Shown: positions 1-6,161 of the stretch, piece by piece
Layout of the letters: the number at the start of each line of letters is the position of its first letter
How positions within the stretch are numbered: position 1 is the stretch's first letter
From: Bacillota bacterium
GTDB lineage: Bacteria > Bacillota > Bacilli > Alicyclobacillales > SLC66
Direction of reading: 5' to 3'
Length of the DNA stretch: 8,506 nucleotides
Assembly (NCBI GenBank): GCA_021821225.1
Contig: JAKACR010000108.1
Span: 1-8,506, forward strand
Made by a program: the position numbers and the translations under genes
Notes under the pieces: generated by a model
Told to the model about the DNA's origin: nothing
Database searches by the model: none
What the model saw: the letters and a program-made list of their open reading frames with translations, nothing else

Positions 1-1
1 C

Positions 2-124
2 GTCGTCCTGTCCAGCAAGGTGCTTCCCATGAAAGAGTGGCTTGGCGAATTGTCCGCCGCGCTCAGCGCGTTTGCGCGCGAACATGAAGATGCTCACGAT
101 GCGTTGAAGGAGTTTCTGCTGTAG
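2..124 (+). CDS. C-terminal fragment of an unidentified protein
   Basis: An open frame enters from the left edge and ends at TAG (122-124), giving 40 visible residues that end in EHEDAHDALKEFLL. The visible part is alanine-, leucine- and glutamate-rich, looks helical, and has no recognisable catalytic motif. It lies 44 nt upstream of the first YbjQ-type gene on the same strand, with no hairpin between them. It is therefore probably the preceding gene of the same transcription unit. Its family cannot be named from this fragment. That it is coding is inferred from the open frame, the GC-rich third positions and the tight spacing. Confidence 0.5.
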   Translation, partial: VVLSSKVLPMKEWLGELSAALSAFAREHEDAHDALKEFLL

Positions 125-168
125 CGAGGCCGGAGTGCTGCCGATAACTTCCCGGGAGGTGGGTTGGT

Positions 169-1155
169 TTGTTTCGTTTCACGTTCGGGAGGGGAGACCG
201 GTCGCGCGGCGATGACCATCGTTCGCCCTTTAACAGTCCTCCTCCGCCCCGTCTGGATCTTGCCGCGCTGAAGCGGGAAGAGGGAGAGCGCCTGCGCGCA
301 TTGCACGACGCGTTGGCAAGCGGTGTGCTGCCGCCCAATGTCGAGCGCCGCTTGCGATCCCAGGCGGGCGGAGAACTGCCGTGGACCAGCGACCTGTCGG
401 TCAACGAGTGGGCCGCCCTGCGCCCCTACCGTCTCAGGCCGCTGGGACAGGTCGTGGGCAGTTGTTTTTATCATGTCGGTTATGTGCCAAACGGCTATGC
501 GGGATTTTATACGCAGAGCCATGAGATGGGAGCACCCACCCGGGCGTTGACGGAGGGAAGGTCGCTGGCGCTCGCGCGCATGGAGCAAGAGGCCCGCGCG
601 CTCGGGGCAAACGCGGTGGTGGGTGTTCATTTGCAGCGCAAGCGGTTCGTGTTTGAGAACGTGGTTTACGAATTCGCCGCGTACGGCACGGCCGTGCGCG
701 TGGAAGGACTGCCGGAGAGCCGGGAGCCACTGCTTTGCACTGTCTCCGGCCAGGATTTCGCCCGTCTGCTTGCGGCAGGCGCGCTGCCTGTGGGCCTTGC
801 CATGGGGGCGTCATTCTATTATCTTCGCACCGACTGGTGGGATACGCGGCAGCAGATGAGCTTCTACAATCAGGAAATGACGCACTTCCAGAGGGGACTG
901 AGCACGGCGCGCCAGTTAGCCGGAAAGAAGCTGCGGCAGGATACGCATCACCTGGGTGCCAAGGGCGTCGTGGGGACGGAAGTGGAATTTGAGGTCGAAA
1001 AGGTCTCCGGAGGCGTGACAAATGACAATGAACCCATTGAGGACCACCTGATCATCGTCTTCATGATGGGCACTGCGGTAGAATACATAAGTGATCCGCC
1101 GGAACGCGGCGCTTATCACCCTGTGCTGGACATGCGCGACAAAGTGCGGCGTTAG
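169..1155 (+). CDS. Tandem YbjQ-type (UPF0145) domain protein, paralogue 1
   Basis: A 328-residue protein with two YbjQ-like (PF01906, putative heavy-metal-binding) domains; single-domain YbjQ proteins are only about 105-110 residues. The TTG start is chosen because GGGAGGT (154-160) lies 8 nt upstream. Residues 1-27 are Arg/Gly/Pro-rich, and 28-66 form a charged helix whose end (LPPNVERRLR) resembles the N-terminus of paralogue 2. Domain 1 (about 69-179) carries GSCFYH (97-102) and the family signature ARALGANAVVGV (142-153), ending in YGTAV. Domain 2 (about 186-307) is more divergent: GASFYY at 213-218 lacks the His, HLGAKGVVG is at 261-269, and an acidic insertion (about 278-292) precedes MMGTAVEY (299-306). 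There is no signal peptide or membrane segment, so it is probably cytosolic. The biochemical role of the family is not established; the metal-binding label is a family annotation. It is first of two paralogues upstream of a pspA-like gene, suggesting a stress-related role by inference. Confidence 0.85.
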   Translation: MFRFTFGRGDRSRGDDHRSPFNSPPPPRLDLAALKREEGERLRALHDALASGVLPPNVERRLRSQAGGELPWTSDLSVNEWAALRPYRLRPLGQVVGSCFYHVGYVPNGYAGFYTQSHEMGAPTRALTEGRSLALARMEQEARALGANAVVGVHLQRKRFVFENVVYEFAAYGTAVRVEGLPESREPLLCTVSGQDFARLLAAGALPVGLAMGASFYYLRTDWWDTRQQMSFYNQEMTHFQRGLSTARQLAGKKLRQDTHHLGAKGVVGTEVEFEVEKVSGGVTNDNEPIEDHLIIVFMMGTAVEYISDPPERGAYHPVLDMRDKVRR

Positions 1156-1348
1156 ACCCGCATGATCGTCTTCTTCCGTCTCCTGACGAACATGAAAATC
1201 CGGGTTGATCAGGCAGACGATCATGCGACGGTAGGGGCGATCGCGCATTTTCAAGATAGACCAGCATGGCGCGGGCGCGCCGCCACCGGCAGGAGACAAC
1301 TTCAAAATCGGATGGGACAATGAATCGATAAGCGAAGGAGGAGATTTT
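1156..1348. other. 193-nt spacer with inverted repeat and possible weak promoter
   Basis: The gap between the two YbjQ-type genes is long for an operon. It holds the inverted repeat listed separately (1159-1227), a GC-rich stretch with an AscI-like palindrome (about 1270-1284), and a weak sigma-A-like pair just before the second gene. That pair is GAGACA (1293-1298), a 17-nt spacer and GACAAT (1316-1321), matching 8 of 12 consensus positions. No open frame with a ribosome binding site was seen here. The second YbjQ gene may therefore have its own promoter, or its expression may be modulated by the RNA structure. Confidence 0.35.
1159..1227 (+). repeat. 13-bp perfect inverted repeat with inner stem
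   Basis: CGCATGATCGTCT (1159-1171) is the exact reverse complement of 1215-1227. The 43-nt interior contains a second pairing, CCTGA (1182-1186) with TCAGG (1209-1213), which can continue as AAC (1189-1191) with GTT (1204-1206) across a 2x2 internal loop. No T-run follows, so it is not a classical intrinsic terminator. It starts 3 nt after the stop codon of the first YbjQ gene. It could be an mRNA-stabilising or processing structure, an attenuator, or a factor-binding palindrome. The repeat itself is directly visible; its role is inferred. Confidence 0.6.
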
Positions 1349-2167
1349 GTGGCGGATGTCTCGGGAGCGCAGGATTTGCCGAAACACGCACTGGAACGTT
1401 TGCAGGGATTGCGCAATGCCAACCACCCCGACGGGGTGTTCACAAGCGATCTGACGGTCAATGAATTCCTGCTGGTGCGCGAAGCCGGCTTTGAACCGAT
1501 CGGGATGGTGGTCGGCAGTTCGATCTATCATATCGGCTATCAGCAGGCAAATTGGCGTAATAACGAAGAGATGCAGGTGTTGAGCCAGGCGATGTACCAC
1601 GCCCGCGAACTGGCCATGACGCGGATGGAGGAGGAAGCGCACGCGCTCGGCGCGGACGGCGTCGTGGGCGTCCGTCTCGATGTGGGCCGCTATGAATGGG
1701 GCGAGGATCTTGCGGAGTTCATCGCTGTCGGCACGGCGGTGGCGGCGCGCAAACAGGGCAATTTCCACCTGCAAAACGGCATGCCGTTCACAAGCGACCT
1801 GACGGGGCAGGATTTTTGGACGCTGCTGCATGCGGGGTACAGGCCGCTTTCGCTGGTGATGGGAAGCTGCGTTTATCACGTCGCCCACCAGTCGTTTCGC
1901 CAATACATGCGCACCGTCGGACAGAATTGCGAGATGCCGAATTACACGCAGGCCCTGTACGATGCGCGGGAACTCGCCATGGAGCGCATGCAGATAGAGG
2001 CGCATGCGGCGAAAGCGGAGGGGATTGTCGGAGTGCAGTTGCAGGAGAAAAGCCACGGCTGGGGCAGTCACGTCATCGAGTTTTTCGCCGTGGGAACCGC
2101 AGTGACTCCCATTTCGGCCGATCATACAATCGAAAAGCCGCAATTGATTCTCTCTTTGAACGACTGA
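1349..2167 (+). CDS. Tandem YbjQ-type (UPF0145) domain protein, paralogue 2
   Basis: A 272-residue protein of two YbjQ-like domains. The GTG start follows AAGGAGGAG (1335-1343) at good spacing. Domain 1 (about 30-135) has FTSDLT (31-36), GSSIYHIGY (56-64) and EEEAHALGADGVVGV (94-108), ending in FIAVGTAV. Domain 2 (about 147-255) repeats the pattern with FTSDLT (147-152), GSCVYHVAH (172-180), IEAHAAKAEGIVGVQL (216-231) and FFAVGTAV (245-252). Unlike paralogue 1, both halves keep the G-S-x-x-Y-H motif. No export signal or transmembrane segment is seen, so it is probably cytosolic. Its gap to the pspA-like gene is only 27 nt, so the two are very likely co-transcribed. The family's molecular function is unknown despite the heavy-metal-binding label. 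A link to membrane or envelope stress is inferred from the neighbour only. Confidence 0.87.
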   Translation: MADVSGAQDLPKHALERLQGLRNANHPDGVFTSDLTVNEFLLVREAGFEPIGMVVGSSIYHIGYQQANWRNNEEMQVLSQAMYHARELAMTRMEEEAHALGADGVVGVRLDVGRYEWGEDLAEFIAVGTAVAARKQGNFHLQNGMPFTSDLTGQDFWTLLHAGYRPLSLVMGSCVYHVAHQSFRQYMRTVGQNCEMPNYTQALYDARELAMERMQIEAHAAKAEGIVGVQLQEKSHGWGSHVIEFFAVGTAVTPISADHTIEKPQLILSLND

Positions 2168-2182
2168 CGATGGGCGCAGCCT

Positions 2183-2188
2183 GGAGGG
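2183..2188 (+). promoter_or_regulatory. Ribosome binding site deciding the pspA-like start
   Basis: GGAGGG lies directly against the ATG at 2189, leaving no spacer, but 6 nt before the GTG at 2195. Starting at the GTG also gives the family-typical N-terminus M-G-I-F-x-R, whereas the ATG would add two residues (M-N) in front. Both arguments favour GTG 2195. Confidence 0.65.
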
Positions 2189-2194
2189 ATGAAT

Positions 2195-2812
2195 GTGGGG
2201 ATCTTCAAGCGAGTGGCGAAAATCGCGGAGAGCGAGATGAACGATCGCAAGGAGCGCAGGGAGCGCGACGCTGATCCGAATGTACAGGTTGCGGCGCTGT
2301 TTCAGCAGATGGTCGGAAAGGTTGCGGAAGTGAAGCGCCTTTTGGGCGAGGTCGCCTTCGCGCACCAGAAGCTGCAGCGCGAGATCGCGAATGTCAAGAC
2401 CAGGATGGAGGAACTGGAGAACGAGGCCCGGGATGCGCTGGCCCGCGGTGATGAAGAACGCGCCCGCGAATTGCTCGTCAAAAGGCGGCATCAGGCCGAC
2501 AGGCTGGTGGAGATGGAGGCGCGTGAACGCACTCTTCGCAAACAGCTCGAACACTTGCAGGACTCGTATGATGAATTGCGCGAACAGGCCGATTCGTTTG
2601 AAGAGAAGCGCGATGAGTCGCAGGCGCGGATGGCTGCCGCATCGGCAAAGCTCGCGCTGAAAAAGGCGTCGGACGCCGTCTCGTTCGATGTGGACCGGGC
2701 GCTTGAGAGCGTAGAGGAACAGGCGCGCATAGCGGAGGCGCGCGCGGAGGTCGCGGAGTCGATCGAGCAGCAGTTGGCGCGTCTGGAGCAGGAAAGCAAG
2801 AAAGCGCCCTGA
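2195..2812 (+). CDS. PspA/IM30-family coiled-coil protein
   Basis: PspA/IM30 (phage-shock protein A) proteins are peripheral membrane proteins of the ESCRT-III superfamily. They assemble on damaged or stressed membranes and help keep the proton motive force. From the GTG start the protein is 205 residues, slightly shorter than E. coli PspA (222). Seen here: an amphipathic N-terminal helix beginning MGIFKRVAKIAESEM, then DADPNVQVAALFQQM (25-39), which matches the family's E/D-D-P...Q-M segment. An almost uninterrupted charged coiled coil (about 40-150) follows, then a final helical part ending in EQQLARLEQESKKAP. There is no transmembrane segment or cysteine. It is the last gene of the + strand cluster behind two YbjQ-type genes. 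None of PspB, PspC, PspF or LiaFSR is visible. A generic coiled-coil protein is the alternative, but the N-terminus and the DP motif argue for PspA/IM30. Confidence 0.8.
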   Translation: MGIFKRVAKIAESEMNDRKERRERDADPNVQVAALFQQMVGKVAEVKRLLGEVAFAHQKLQREIANVKTRMEELENEARDALARGDEERARELLVKRRHQADRLVEMEARERTLRKQLEHLQDSYDELREQADSFEEKRDESQARMAAASAKLALKKASDAVSFDVDRALESVEEQARIAEARAEVAESIEQQLARLEQESKKAP

Positions 2813-2865
2813 AGTGCTGGCTGGCAGAGGACAGTGACTGGGAGCAGAATCGCATTTTCAAGATC

Positions 2866-2913
2866 GAACCGGGGAGTACAGCGACTGGAATTTGCCGCCG
2901 TACTCCCCGGTTC
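2866..2913. terminator. Hairpin between convergent genes, probable bidirectional terminator
   Basis: GAACCGGGGAGTAC (2866-2879) pairs perfectly with GTACTCCCCGGTTC (2900-2913) around a 20-nt loop. It lies between the stop of the pspA-like gene (2812) and the stop of the oppositely oriented DUF4855 gene (2945), so it can serve both. The + strand sequence after the stem (TCGTTCCC) is only weakly T-rich, and the - strand continues CGATCTTG, so termination strength is uncertain. The stem itself is unambiguous. Confidence 0.65.
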
Positions 2914-2944
2914 TCGTTCCCTACGCAGACATGTGTTCCCGGAC

Positions 2945-4615
2945 TCAGGGAGCCTGGTAGTTTCGCTGCGAGAATTGCCCCAGCAGAAAATCGTACGTGT
3001 CCTGGTATAAGGATCGCAGGGCGGGGTTGGTGCTGTAGGCCAGCTGGGTCAGAACCTGAGATCCGTCATAATAGGCGTGGACGACCCCGTCTTCGGCGCC
3101 GGCGAGAAACTCGGCGACGAGCTGGTTGTAATAGCGCGCCTGTTCCGCTGGGCTTGTGAACACCTGCGGCCCGATTTCCACTTCCATGCCCGTTCCAAAA
3201 CGCAGCGCCGTGTCGGCCGCGGCGGTCACCCGCGAGATCGGGAGCGAAGGCGTTTCGAAGTAGTTGGATTGCAGGATGACGGAATCAAAGCCGAGCTGTT
3301 GCCACGACGTGATGCCGGAGGCGTCGTACAGCGGAATCCAGAACAGTTTCAGTCCGTATGAATGGGTAAGCTTGGACGCCTGCTGGACAAGCTTTGTTTC
3401 ATTCGGAATCGAGTAGGTCACCTGTTCCGCGTCCCAGTACAGGCCGACAAGCTTCAAGTGTTGAAAGTTCGCCTGTTTCCACGCATTCATGAGGGCGCGC
3501 ACATACCAGTACATCGCGGCGACGCGGTTGTTGTACGCCTGGTACGTCCCGACGTTTGCGCTGTTGAACGTCAGATTCTGGCTGGTTCCCGGAATGTTGC
3601 CCCAGCTCGTTACGCGACTGTTCGGATAGGGGATGGCCAATACGACGTTCACGGTGTTGGCCTGCAGCCCGAATGAGTTCAGTTTGGGCGCGGCCTGTGC
3701 GACCGTCTGGTTGAGTGCGGCCAATTGTTGGCCGGGCGCAAACAGGTTCTGCAGGTAGTGCGCCCAACCCCCTTCCGTTCCGAGCAGTGTCCCATAAGGA
3801 AGAAACAGAAAACTATCAAACATCCTTCCTTCCACCTGGCCCGATGGACTGATGAACGATACCATCGGCTGAAATTGTTTGGTCGTCCAGGTGCCCTCCG
3901 TACCGTATGCGCCGCTGTACACGAGCAGCATGTTGTGGACGCCGGCGGCGGCGGGCGAAGTGTTTTGCAGGAAGCCCGCATAGTTGTTGAAGTTGGCGTC
4001 ATAAGGCAACTGCACGAGGCTGGGAGTGATCCAGGGTGAGCCCATGATGCGCAGATTGCGCGCGAGCACCCAAACGTCGACGGGGAACTCCAGACGAACG
4101 TACTGCGCTTGGACTTTGTCGATGTTCTGCACGTAGGTGTCGTACAGTTTGCCCGCCATGAACGGCGGATAGCTGGAATGCATGATCCCCGCTTGGTGCC
4201 AGTCGTATCCGTTCATCGAAACGTCGACGCGGACGGAACTTGGGAACAGGATACTCTGTTGCGTGTTTTCGAAGAACTGAATTGATACCTGGGTGAGCGT
4301 TTCCTTCTGACCGAGGTTTACCGTCACAACCCGGCCTCCCTGGCGCAGAAAACCTGTCCAGATGAGGCTGTTTGCCGTCAGGCCGCCCGGCGGGCCGGGG
4401 TATTGTTTTTTCTCAAGCTGATGAAACAGCGGATCCGTCGTATCCAGGCTCTCGATGGTGCAGGTTCCCTGATGCGCGAGATTGAATGCCTGATTGAACG
4501 GCGTCGCCGGTGTGGTCGCGGCGTTCGCCGGAACGGCGCACGCCGCGATGGTCAACAAAATGACGAAGGCGGTGCGCGCGACGATTCCGTGAAAGGACTC
4601 AATGGATTTTTTCAT
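2945..4615 (-). CDS. Secreted discoidin-like plus DUF4855 protein
   Basis: With the start at 4615 it has 556 residues. The N-terminus (MKKS, hydrophobic AFVILLTIAACAV, then VPANA-ATTP) is an export signal; IAAC (23-26) also fits a lipobox, so it may instead be a lipoprotein. Residues about 50-195 look like an F5/8-type-C (discoidin-like) sugar-binding fold, with VVTVNLGQKETLTQVSIQF, a FPSSVRVDVSMNGYDW segment and a closing YVRLEFP strand. Residues about 227-550 match DUF4855, with MLLVYSGAYGTEG, a GRMFDSFLFLPYG block (263-275) and GLYWDAEQV (391-399). DUF4855 is suspected to be a barrel-type carbohydrate-active domain of unknown activity. Asp267, Asp395, Glu397 and Glu480 are candidate acidic residues by position only. 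In-frame ATGs at 4651 and 4666 are possible starts, but they would put extra residues before the signal peptide and have no clear ribosome binding site. The gene is divergent from lysC. Export and domains are fairly sure; enzymatic activity is inference. Confidence 0.75.
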   Translation of the reverse strand: MKKSIESFHGIVARTAFVILLTIAACAVPANAATTPATPFNQAFNLAHQGTCTIESLDTTDPLFHQLEKKQYPGPPGGLTANSLIWTGFLRQGGRVVTVNLGQKETLTQVSIQFFENTQQSILFPSSVRVDVSMNGYDWHQAGIMHSSYPPFMAGKLYDTYVQNIDKVQAQYVRLEFPVDVWVLARNLRIMGSPWITPSLVQLPYDANFNNYAGFLQNTSPAAAGVHNMLLVYSGAYGTEGTWTTKQFQPMVSFISPSGQVEGRMFDSFLFLPYGTLLGTEGGWAHYLQNLFAPGQQLAALNQTVAQAAPKLNSFGLQANTVNVVLAIPYPNSRVTSWGNIPGTSQNLTFNSANVGTYQAYNNRVAAMYWYVRALMNAWKQANFQHLKLVGLYWDAEQVTYSIPNETKLVQQASKLTHSYGLKLFWIPLYDASGITSWQQLGFDSVILQSNYFETPSLPISRVTAAADTALRFGTGMEVEIGPQVFTSPAEQARYYNQLVAEFLAGAEDGVVHAYYDGSQVLTQLAYSTNPALRSLYQDTYDFLLGQFSQRNYQAP

Positions 4616-4622
4616 AGAGCCT

Positions 4623-4651
4623 ATTGTAGCAGTCTTCCATGAATATTTCAT
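4623..4651 (-). promoter_or_regulatory. Candidate promoter of the DUF4855 gene
   Basis: Read on the - strand: ATGAAA (4651-4646), a 17-nt spacer, then TACAAT (4628-4623). The -10 matches 5 of 6 and the -35 matches 4 of 6 sigma-A positions. A start point about 7 nt downstream would sit almost on the preferred ATG (4615), implying a leaderless or very short-leader mRNA. It would also exclude the ATGs at 4651 and 4666 as starts for that transcript. Confidence 0.3.
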
Positions 4652-4659
4652 GACGCTAC

Positions 4660-4688
4660 TTAGCATGGGCGGCGGTTTGTGCTACATT
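4660..4688 (+). promoter_or_regulatory. Candidate lysC promoter with extended -10
   Basis: TTAGCA (4660-4665), a 17-nt spacer and TACATT (4683-4688), with TGC directly before the -10 giving an extended -10 element. Each hexamer matches 4 of 6 consensus positions. It would leave a leader of roughly 85-90 nt before the lysC TTG. That is too short for a lysine riboswitch, and none was recognised. Confidence 0.4.
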
Positions 4689-4781
4689 GAACCAAAGCAG
4701 GATTCGGGCGCAAGCGGCGTGTCCGGGAACCTATACAGAATAGAGATCGCCGCACGAGAGAGTATACGGGAGTGAAGGACT

Positions 4782-5999
4782 TTGCTGATCGTCCAGAAAT
4801 ACGGTGGGACCTCCGTCGGTTCCACAGAACGGATCAACGCCGTGGCTGGTCGCGTCTTGCGGACGCTCGCGGCGGGGCATCGCTGCGCCGTTGTGGCCTC
4901 GGCCATGGGGCATTCGACTGATGAACTGCTTCGGCTGGCGCACGGTGTGACGCACGAGCCGAATTTGCGCGAATTGGACGCCCTGCTTGCGACAGGCGAG
5001 CAGGTGACGACGGCTTTGCTCGCCATGGCGCTGCAGGCAAGGGGTGTCCGCGCCATGTCGTTTGCGGGCTGGCAGGCGGGCATTGCAACGGAACCGCTTC
5101 ACGGTGCGGCGCGGATTGCCGATATCGCACCCGCGGCCGTGCAGGAATGGCTGGATGACGGCGGGGTTCCCGTGATCGCGGGATTTCAGGGCGTTGCGGG
5201 CGGCCATGTGACCACGCTGGGCAGAGGCGGGTCCGATACGACTGCCGTGGCGATGGCAGCCGCGTTGCGGGCCGATGTGTGTGAAATATTTACAGACGTG
5301 GACGGTGTCTATACGGCGGATCCGCGGTATGTCGCGGGTGCGCGCAAGCTGTCGGTCGTCAGTTACGACGAGATGCTGGAACTGGCGAACCTGGGATCGC
5401 AGGTGCTTCACCCGCGCGCGGTGGAGACGGCCAAGCGGCAGGGGGTGCATCTGGTGGTGCGCTCCAGTTTTTCAGATGACGAGGGAACGGTGATCAGGGA
5501 TATGGGGACGATGGAAGGACTGCGCGTGGTGACGGGGCTGGCCACCGAGCGGGAGGTCGCGCAGATCGCGCTTGTGGGCATGCCGATGGGCGAACACCGC
5601 CTGGCGGCTGTTTTCTCGGCCCTTGCGGCGCAGCAGGTAAACGTGGATGTCATTGTGCAGAGTGTGGTGCGCGACAATGAGGTCGACGTGTCCTTCACCG
5701 TCCAGGAGGTGGACGCAAAGCGGGCGATCCGGACATGCGAGGCGCTCGCTGAGGTGGTATCGTACAGGCAATTGTTGCATGAAACCGGCCTTTCTAAAAT
5801 CTCCATTGTCGGGGCGGGCATGATCAGCAACCCGGGCGTGGCGGCGCAGATGTTCAGCGCGCTGGAAGAGGCGGGGGCGGACGTGAAGATGGTGAGCACG
5901 TCCGAGATCAAGGTGTCGTGCGTGATCGACAGCCGCCATCTGAAGGCGGCTCAGGACAGCGTGCACCGCTCGTTCGAACTGGACAAACCGGACGGTTGA
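4782..5999 (+). CDS. lysC: Aspartate kinase, lysine-sensitive type
   Basis: It phosphorylates L-aspartate with ATP to 4-phospho-L-aspartate, the first step toward diaminopimelate/lysine, threonine and methionine, in the cytosol. Its 405 residues equal the usual size of monofunctional Bacillus-type aspartokinase. The kinase domain (1-about 245) shows KYGGTSVG (6-13), GEQVT (72-76), GFQG (134-137), GRGGSDTTA (147-155) and TDVDGVYTADPR (171-182), followed by LGSQVLHPRAVE. Two ACT regulatory domains (about 260-330 and 338-400) follow; the second has VGAGMISNPGVA and STSEIKVSCVID, as in enzymes inhibited by lysine, alone or with threonine. The TTG start keeps the canonical N-terminus; GGGAG (4768-4772) and GAAGGA (4774-4779) precede it. 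It is monocistronic here, with no asd, dapA or dapG beside it. The ACT part may also be translated separately from an internal start near 5490-5511. Confidence 0.95.
   Translation: MLIVQKYGGTSVGSTERINAVAGRVLRTLAAGHRCAVVASAMGHSTDELLRLAHGVTHEPNLRELDALLATGEQVTTALLAMALQARGVRAMSFAGWQAGIATEPLHGAARIADIAPAAVQEWLDDGGVPVIAGFQGVAGGHVTTLGRGGSDTTAVAMAAALRADVCEIFTDVDGVYTADPRYVAGARKLSVVSYDEMLELANLGSQVLHPRAVETAKRQGVHLVVRSSFSDDEGTVIRDMGTMEGLRVVTGLATEREVAQIALVGMPMGEHRLAAVFSALAAQQVNVDVIVQSVVRDNEVDVSFTVQEVDAKRAIRTCEALAEVVSYRQLLHETGLSKISIVGAGMISNPGVAAQMFSALEEAGADVKMVSTSEIKVSCVIDSRHLKAAQDSVHRSFELDKPDG
5490..5513 (+). promoter_or_regulatory. Possible internal starts for an aspartokinase beta subunit
   Basis: In-frame GTG (5490), ATG (5502) and ATG (5511) lie exactly at the kinase/ACT junction. 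GAGGG (5481-5485) and AGGGA (5496-5500) are nearby. In Bacillus subtilis aspartokinase II the beta subunit is made from an in-frame internal start at the equivalent place. Here Met241 and Met244 would give about 165- and 162-residue ACT-only subunits. This is inference from position and family precedent. Confidence 0.35.
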
Positions 6000-6110
6000 G
6001 CGAGTCTTCCAGAACGGAACCGCAACATCCGCGACCCGACGATCCACCGCCGGGGCTCTGCCAGGACCTGCCGAGAGGCTGCCGAGGGTTCGCACGTGGG
6101 GCTGGTCCAA

Positions 6111-6149
6111 GGGGAACAGTGATAAAGTTCCCGTCTATCACTGTTCCCC
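6111..6149. terminator. Perfect 14-bp hairpin between lysC and the GH18 gene
   Basis: GGGGAACAGTGATA (6111-6124) pairs exactly with TATCACTGTTCCCC (6136-6149) around an 11-nt loop. It sits 112 nt after the lysC stop and 12 nt after the stop of the convergent GH18 gene. It is therefore well placed as that gene's terminator and can also stop lysC transcripts. There is no T-run on the + side (AAAGCG). On the - side the stem is followed by TTGGACC. Confidence 0.65.
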
Positions 6150-6161
6150 AAAGCGTCGGCA

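Noticed and set aside
1266..1287. GC-rich near-palindrome around GGCGCGCC as an origin, att or protein-binding site
   Set aside because: The symmetry is short and explained by GC-rich composition; no flanking iterons, integrase or tRNA end is present.
1061..2554. Long - strand open frame (497 codons) opposite the YbjQ and pspA-like genes
   Set aside because: It mirrors two clear + strand genes with family motifs and good ribosome binding sites. Its translation is His/Arg-rich without recognisable domains, typical of an antisense shadow in GC-rich DNA.
4693..4781. Lysine riboswitch or other leader RNA upstream of lysC
   Set aside because: The leader is under 100 nt and lacks the long multi-stem core of a lysine riboswitch or the AGGGTGG..ACCGCG part of a T-box.
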